Below are positions 3,776-7,143 of a DNA stretch of 7,143 nucleotides, piece by piece (positions within the stretch are counted from its first letter, which is position 1; the number at the start of each line of letters is the position of its first letter). The stretch covers positions 1-7,143 of the forward strand of contig JAFCBW010000062.1 in assembly GCA_017610525.1 (NCBI GenBank), in the 5' to 3' direction. The translations under genes were made by a program, and so were the position numbers. Below the pieces are notes generated by a model. It was not told where the DNA came from. It did not search any database and saw nothing but the letters and a program-made list of their open reading frames with translations. This DNA comes from Candidatus Nanohalarchaeota archaeon. GTDB taxonomy: Archaea > EX4484-52 > B79-G9.

Positions 3776-5509
3776 ATGGATAAGGTTCAGTGCGAGTATA
3801 TTTCTGCAATTGATGAGTATCTTATGGGTATTTTGAAAGTTATAGAGACGCATATGTCATGGGTGTTTTTGGGTAAACATGAGGCTGTTAAGGTGTTTAA
3901 GCCTGTTGATCTTTTTTTTGTGGATATGAGGCCTCTTTTGAAAAGGAAAGTTTCTTGTGTGAAGACTGCGCAGATTGATGGAGTGTATTCTCCGGATCTT
4001 AATACGCGGGTTGCTACTGTTGTTTTGTTGGATGGGAAGTATTCGGTTGCCTGCGGGGTGGTTGATGAATGCGGGGGATGCGAGGTCAGGGATTATGTGA
4101 TTGTTATGAGGCGGTTTGGGGCGCAAAGTGAGTTGCGTGAGTTTTATGTGCGTGGGGAGTTTCGATGTGAGTATGGTGCGCAGATAGGGGAGATTCTTGC
4201 TGGTGCGCATAAAAGGGCGAAGAGGAGTGATGAGATTTCGAGGATTGGTTTTTGCGCGATTCAGGGTAATTTTGATGAGGCGTTTGGAATTACGAAGAAG
4301 TATATCGGGGCCACTATTAGTGAGGATGATTATAATTGTATTTTCAGGTGTTATCGCAGGTTTGTTGAATCTATGAAGGGATTCCTGGTGAGTAGAAGGG
4401 ATTCGGGGTTTATAAGGCAGTGTCACGGGGATGCGCATTCAGGGAATATGTTTGTTGAAGACGAGAAGGTTAATATTTTTGACTGTATCGGGTTTAAGGA
4501 TGAGTTCAGTTATATGGATGTTGTTTCAGATGTTGCGTTTGCGTGTATGGATGCTGTCTTTTATGGGCGCAGTGATGTTTGTGATATTATCCGGGATACG
4601 TATGTGGAGAGGACAAAGGATTACGAGGGGGTTGAGAAACTTCTTGATTTCTATATTGCGTACAGGGCGTTTGTGAGGGGTGAGGTGACTACGATGGCTG
4701 CGCTTGGGTGGAGGGGATATGAGAAAGAGAAGCTGCTTTTGCGGGCGCGGAAGTATTTTGGGATAGCGAGGGAGTATGCGCTGAAGTGCGGCAGTCCAAA
4801 AGTGTTTCTTGTTGTCGGGTATGTGGCTGCGGGTAAGAGTACTGTTGCAGATGAGCTTTGTAATGTTACAGGGGGTTGTATTTTGCGTACGGATGATGTG
4901 CGCAGGGAGATTTTTCCGCTTGTGTTTGATTATGGTGGAGAGGGTGTGGTGCCTGCTGATATGATAAGGGAGTGGATTGATGCGAATGATAAGGATAAGA
5001 TTGATTTTCAGCAAGTGTTGAATCCGATGATGGAATCAAAGGATGATGAGTGTAGGGAGATTGTTCGCGAGCACAGGCATAAAATCTGTGTGCAGAGGGA
5101 TAAGGTCTATGATGCGTGTTTTGGGCGGCTGGATGAATGTCTTTTGCGCGGTGAGGATGTTATTTTTGATGCCACGTTTTCCAGGAGGGAGATGCGCATG
5201 AGGGTGTATGATGTTTTGCGCAGGCGTGGAGTGGACAAGGTTTATGTTGTGCAGGTGGTGTGCGGCGTGGATGCGGTCAAAGTGCGGCTTTCGGAAAGGG
5301 CTGGAGGGGTTTCTAATGCGCGGCAGGTTGAGATTTATAATATTGTTAGAAGGGAGTTTGATGAGAGCAGGATTGATGAGGATAAGCCGGAAGGTATTGG
5401 TGTCAGGAGGGTTGTGTATCATTCGGATACGGGGGAGATGGTGGTGTCTGGGGAGCGCGATGATACTTTGGATATGATTGTGAATGAGGTTGTTATTGGG
5501 ACTTTGTGA
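3776..5509 (+). CDS. Fused APH-like kinase and P-loop (AAA_33-type) ATP-binding protein, 577 aa
   Basis: This matches the COG2187-COG0645 fusion usually annotated as bifunctional aminoglycoside phosphotransferase/ATP-binding protein; its physiological substrate is unknown and antibiotic resistance should not be assumed. The N-terminal half (about 1-340) shows IETHMSWVFLGKHEAVKVFKPV with the probable ATP-binding Lys, the Brenner-type loop CHGDAHSGN (216-224, catalytic D219), and the metal Asp in IFDCIGFKDEF (D236). The C-terminal half begins at about 345 with Walker A GYVAAGKST (348-356, K354), then LRTDDVRR (370-377) and VIFDATFSRREMR (D465). About 68 residues separate RR377 from Y445 of the VYDACFGRL helix, which I judge some 40 longer than usual for COG0645. 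The ATG at 3761 would add five residues but lacks a ribosome site. The coding strand is very G/T-rich. Confidence 0.82.
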   Translation: MDKVQCEYISAIDEYLMGILKVIETHMSWVFLGKHEAVKVFKPVDLFFVDMRPLLKRKVSCVKTAQIDGVYSPDLNTRVATVVLLDGKYSVACGVVDECGGCEVRDYVIVMRRFGAQSELREFYVRGEFRCEYGAQIGEILAGAHKRAKRSDEISRIGFCAIQGNFDEAFGITKKYIGATISEDDYNCIFRCYRRFVESMKGFLVSRRDSGFIRQCHGDAHSGNMFVEDEKVNIFDCIGFKDEFSYMDVVSDVAFACMDAVFYGRSDVCDIIRDTYVERTKDYEGVEKLLDFYIAYRAFVRGEVTTMAALGWRGYEKEKLLLRARKYFGIAREYALKCGSPKVFLVVGYVAAGKSTVADELCNVTGGCILRTDDVRREIFPLVFDYGGEGVVPADMIREWIDANDKDKIDFQQVLNPMMESKDDECREIVREHRHKICVQRDKVYDACFGRLDECLLRGEDVIFDATFSRREMRMRVYDVLRRRGVDKVYVVQVVCGVDAVKVRLSERAGGVSNARQVEIYNIVRREFDESRIDEDKPEGIGVRRVVYHSDTGEMVVSGERDDTLDMIVNEVVIGTL

Positions 5510-5622
5510 CGGCAAAAACTCTTGCAAAAAAGTGAATGATTCCGATAAACGGGCGTCATTTGATGTTTTGGATGATATGGTTTTATTTTTACGTCTCTTT
5601 ATGTTAAGTAGGAGTGGTATAA
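5510..5622 (+). promoter_or_regulatory. Intergenic region with promoter and ribosome site for the GH18-like gene
   Basis: Only 113 bases separate the two plus-strand genes. GGAGTGGT at 5611-5618, or AGGAG at 5610-5614 eight bases before the ATG, is a clear ribosome site. TTTTATTTTT (5581-5590) is the best TATA-like or U-tract candidate: it could terminate the upstream transcript or start the next one near 5610. No strong hairpin follows the upstream stop, so readthrough is possible. Confidence 0.45.
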
Positions 5623-7023
5623 ATGGCTAAAACGGATTATCTTTTGTTGAGTGTTCTTGTAGTTTCGATATTGAGCACTGGTATCTATCATCAATTAAGC
5701 CAATTGACATACGCATATCCAGGTCATCATGATGCAGCAGGAGTAACTCATATATTATTTAACAGTTCTCCCACTTCATGGTATCGGGTCGGTGCATTTG
5801 ACATAAACTACGAATACTATTATCTTAATTGTCCCTGGGACGGTAAAGCCATATGCTATGACAACTTTGAAGAGGACATGGATCAATTCGCAAAAGCCGG
5901 CGGCTCAGAGGAAACATTGATTTTAGGTGGTAACGGCCAGGGCTGGTTTGATGCGAATGGCAATACAGAATTTTCAGTAGGCTTCTGGAAAATACCGGAG
6001 TGGACTAAGCGATACAATGATGAGCATGGAACAGACATAAAAGTATGCTGGCGAAGATTTGGCTCTGCGATAACCGCAGATTACTCCAATCCCAAAGTCA
6101 GGGCAAACATGATAAGAGATTCATTATATGCAGTATCGGGTGACAATGGTAATTTTGTACCTTATGACTGCATCTTTGAAGACACAGAACCCTTAATAAA
6201 CGGCGACGAGGGTTTTTTGACTTTTCTCGAAGAGCAACGCAGTAGTTTAGGGGATATAAAAGTAGGTGTAGTAACATATGGCATAATGGAGGGAGATCAC
6301 GAGTACGATTGGAACATGAATGTCCAGTATGTAAGTGATATAGCAGATAGATGTGATTACACAATTCCGATGATATACTACTCAAACGGCTTCAACACGG
6401 ACATAACAAAATTTGTGAACTGGTACCGTGAACAGATGAGATTGCACTATAAAGCGATAGGCAACACACAGGACAGGGAAATATTATGGGGCATAGCAAA
6501 CATTCCATGGGAGGCAGGCCATAACCCAAACATAGAGAATGTCCCGGTAACGACATATGCTATTCAGGGCAGTAACACAGGTGAATTGGGCGGCCTTTTT
6601 ATATTCGCGCATGGCCAATGGTACGATGAGGGAGACTATGACTGGATGAACCAGAAAGGATCATACGAGCGCAATGAGAGTATTAAGATAAGTGCACGGA
6701 TAGAAGGAACTGTAACTAATGCATATGTAAGCATATTGGATTCTGATAATAAGGCATACAAGGTAACAAAGCAGCCTATGAGATATGATTTGCATTCCGG
6801 TCTTTATGAAGCACATATCTCTGGATTTCCAACCCCTAAATCGGGAGGAGACTACACAGTAAGGATACATGTGGTGAATGGTTTGAGGGGTTCGGGGTAT
6901 AAAGATTCACGTTCTGATGCATTGCACATCAAAGGTGTCGGCCTTAGGGATGCAGGGTATTCTATAAGCGGTATATTTGGTTATTTGGCTTATTTGATTC
7001 AATATATTTTAAATAAAATCTAA
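5623..7023 (+). CDS. Predicted exported GH18-like TIM-barrel protein with beta-sandwich-like C-terminal domain, 466 aa
   Basis: I do not recognise a named family with certainty. Residues 5-22 are hydrophobic (signal peptide or anchor). The central part (about 40-345) reads like a TIM barrel: a strand with THILFN, then DCIFEDTE at 182-189, which aligns with the GH18 motif DxxDxDxE at D1, D6 (D187) and E8 (E189) but has Phe in place of the second Asp. Later IPMIYYSNG (248-256) resembles the sixth-strand MxYD motif, and GGLFIFAHGQW ends at W333 like the eighth-strand Trp. Residues 350-440 look like an Ig-like beta sandwich, and the last 20 or so (SISGIFGYLAYLIQYIL) form a hydrophobic tail that could anchor it. 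The role may be in surface polysaccharide cleavage or binding. Codons (many ATA, GTA) and base skew differ from all upstream genes, suggesting acquisition. Confidence 0.5.
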   Translation: MAKTDYLLLSVLVVSILSTGIYHQLSQLTYAYPGHHDAAGVTHILFNSSPTSWYRVGAFDINYEYYYLNCPWDGKAICYDNFEEDMDQFAKAGGSEETLILGGNGQGWFDANGNTEFSVGFWKIPEWTKRYNDEHGTDIKVCWRRFGSAITADYSNPKVRANMIRDSLYAVSGDNGNFVPYDCIFEDTEPLINGDEGFLTFLEEQRSSLGDIKVGVVTYGIMEGDHEYDWNMNVQYVSDIADRCDYTIPMIYYSNGFNTDITKFVNWYREQMRLHYKAIGNTQDREILWGIANIPWEAGHNPNIENVPVTTYAIQGSNTGELGGLFIFAHGQWYDEGDYDWMNQKGSYERNESIKISARIEGTVTNAYVSILDSDNKAYKVTKQPMRYDLHSGLYEAHISGFPTPKSGGDYTVRIHVVNGLRGSGYKDSRSDALHIKGVGLRDAGYSISGIFGYLAYLIQYILNKI

Positions 7024-7071
7024 ATAGCAAAAATATGATGTTTGAGATGGAATGTTAAGTGTAGGCTGATA

Positions 7072-7090
7072 AGAAGGGATTATAAAATAT
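7072..7090 (+). promoter_or_regulatory. BRE/TATA promoter for a gene beyond the right edge
   Basis: AGAAGGGA followed by TTATAAAATAT is a purine-rich BRE-like stretch and a canonical archaeal TATA box, predicting a transcript start near 7107-7112. The window ends with TAAGGAAAC (7135-7143), a plausible Shine-Dalgarno site just before a start codon outside the window. The only in-window ATG here (7089) opens a nine-codon frame and lies inside the TATA element. Confidence 0.5.
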
Positions 7091-7143
7091 GGGTTTTGTT
7101 GCGGGTTTGTCTGGATAATATTTTACCTTGAGTATAAGGAAAC

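Noticed and set aside
3857..4438. Long antisense frames opposite the kinase fusion and other G/T-rich genes
   Set aside because: They are composition-driven shadows rich in Asn, Pro, Thr and His with no recognisable domain, opposite a gene with clear kinase motifs.
3776..5509. Antibiotic resistance gene (aminoglycoside phosphotransferase)
   Set aside because: The APH label reflects fold homology only; this fused family is widespread and has no demonstrated resistance role that I know of.
5532..5630. A 32-codon GTG-initiated frame between the kinase fusion and the GH18-like gene
   Set aside because: There is no ribosome site, it overlaps the start of a well-supported gene, and its length is within chance expectation.
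1..7143. CRISPR array, tRNA or rRNA genes, phage genes
   Set aside because: On reading both strands I found no regularly spaced repeats, no tRNA-like cloverleaf and no phage-type proteins.

Overview
The window looks archaeal. Several genes are preceded by BRE/TATA-type promoter elements about 25-30 bases before a plausible transcript start, U-tracts rather than classical hairpins follow genes, and the gene set fits an anaerobic or microaerophilic archaeon: a rubredoxin-first (reverse) rubrerythrin, a stand-alone LigD-type 3'-phosphoesterase, a small YdjM/DUF457-type membrane protein, and an extracytoplasmic deacetylase rich in N-glycosylation sequons. I cannot name the lineage from the sequence alone.

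Layout. At the left edge, on the minus strand, are the first codons of a hicA toxin gene and a complete hicB antitoxin gene, overlapping by ATGA and driven by a strong BRE/TATA promoter. Next, also on the minus strand, is a secreted or membrane-anchored NodB-type polysaccharide deacetylase (300-1310). A 394-base divergent intergenic region (1311-1704) separates it from the plus-strand rubrerythrin (1705-2223). Inside this region is a 214-base element with perfect 12-base terminal inverted repeats flanked by 8-base direct repeats, so a non-autonomous transposable element (MITE-like). It sits directly against the rubrerythrin promoter. An acyl-CoA thioesterase (2260-2724, minus) converges on the rubrerythrin gene. 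The DUF457-type membrane protein (2825-3313, plus) diverges from the thioesterase and overlaps tail to tail with the phosphoesterase gene (3310-3720, minus). A 55-base divergent promoter region leads to a large fused APH-like kinase/P-loop protein (3776-5509, plus). The last gene (5623-7023, plus) encodes a predicted exported protein with a degenerate GH18-like active-site motif, a beta-sandwich-like segment and a hydrophobic C-terminal tail. A promoter for a gene beyond the right edge lies near 7072-7090.

The genes do not form one pathway: nearly every neighbour pair is divergent or convergent, so most are single-gene transcription units. The two surface-polysaccharide candidates (deacetylase and GH18-like protein) are separated by housekeeping and stress genes. 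From about 300 to 5500 the plus strand is G/T-rich whichever strand is coding (the thioesterase is weaker), suggesting replication-strand asymmetry. The GH18-like gene breaks this pattern and uses different codons, which suggests later acquisition or different selection. I see no evidence for a wholly new multi-gene system. The best-supported unexpected structure is the MITE-like insertion at the rubrerythrin/deacetylase promoter region.
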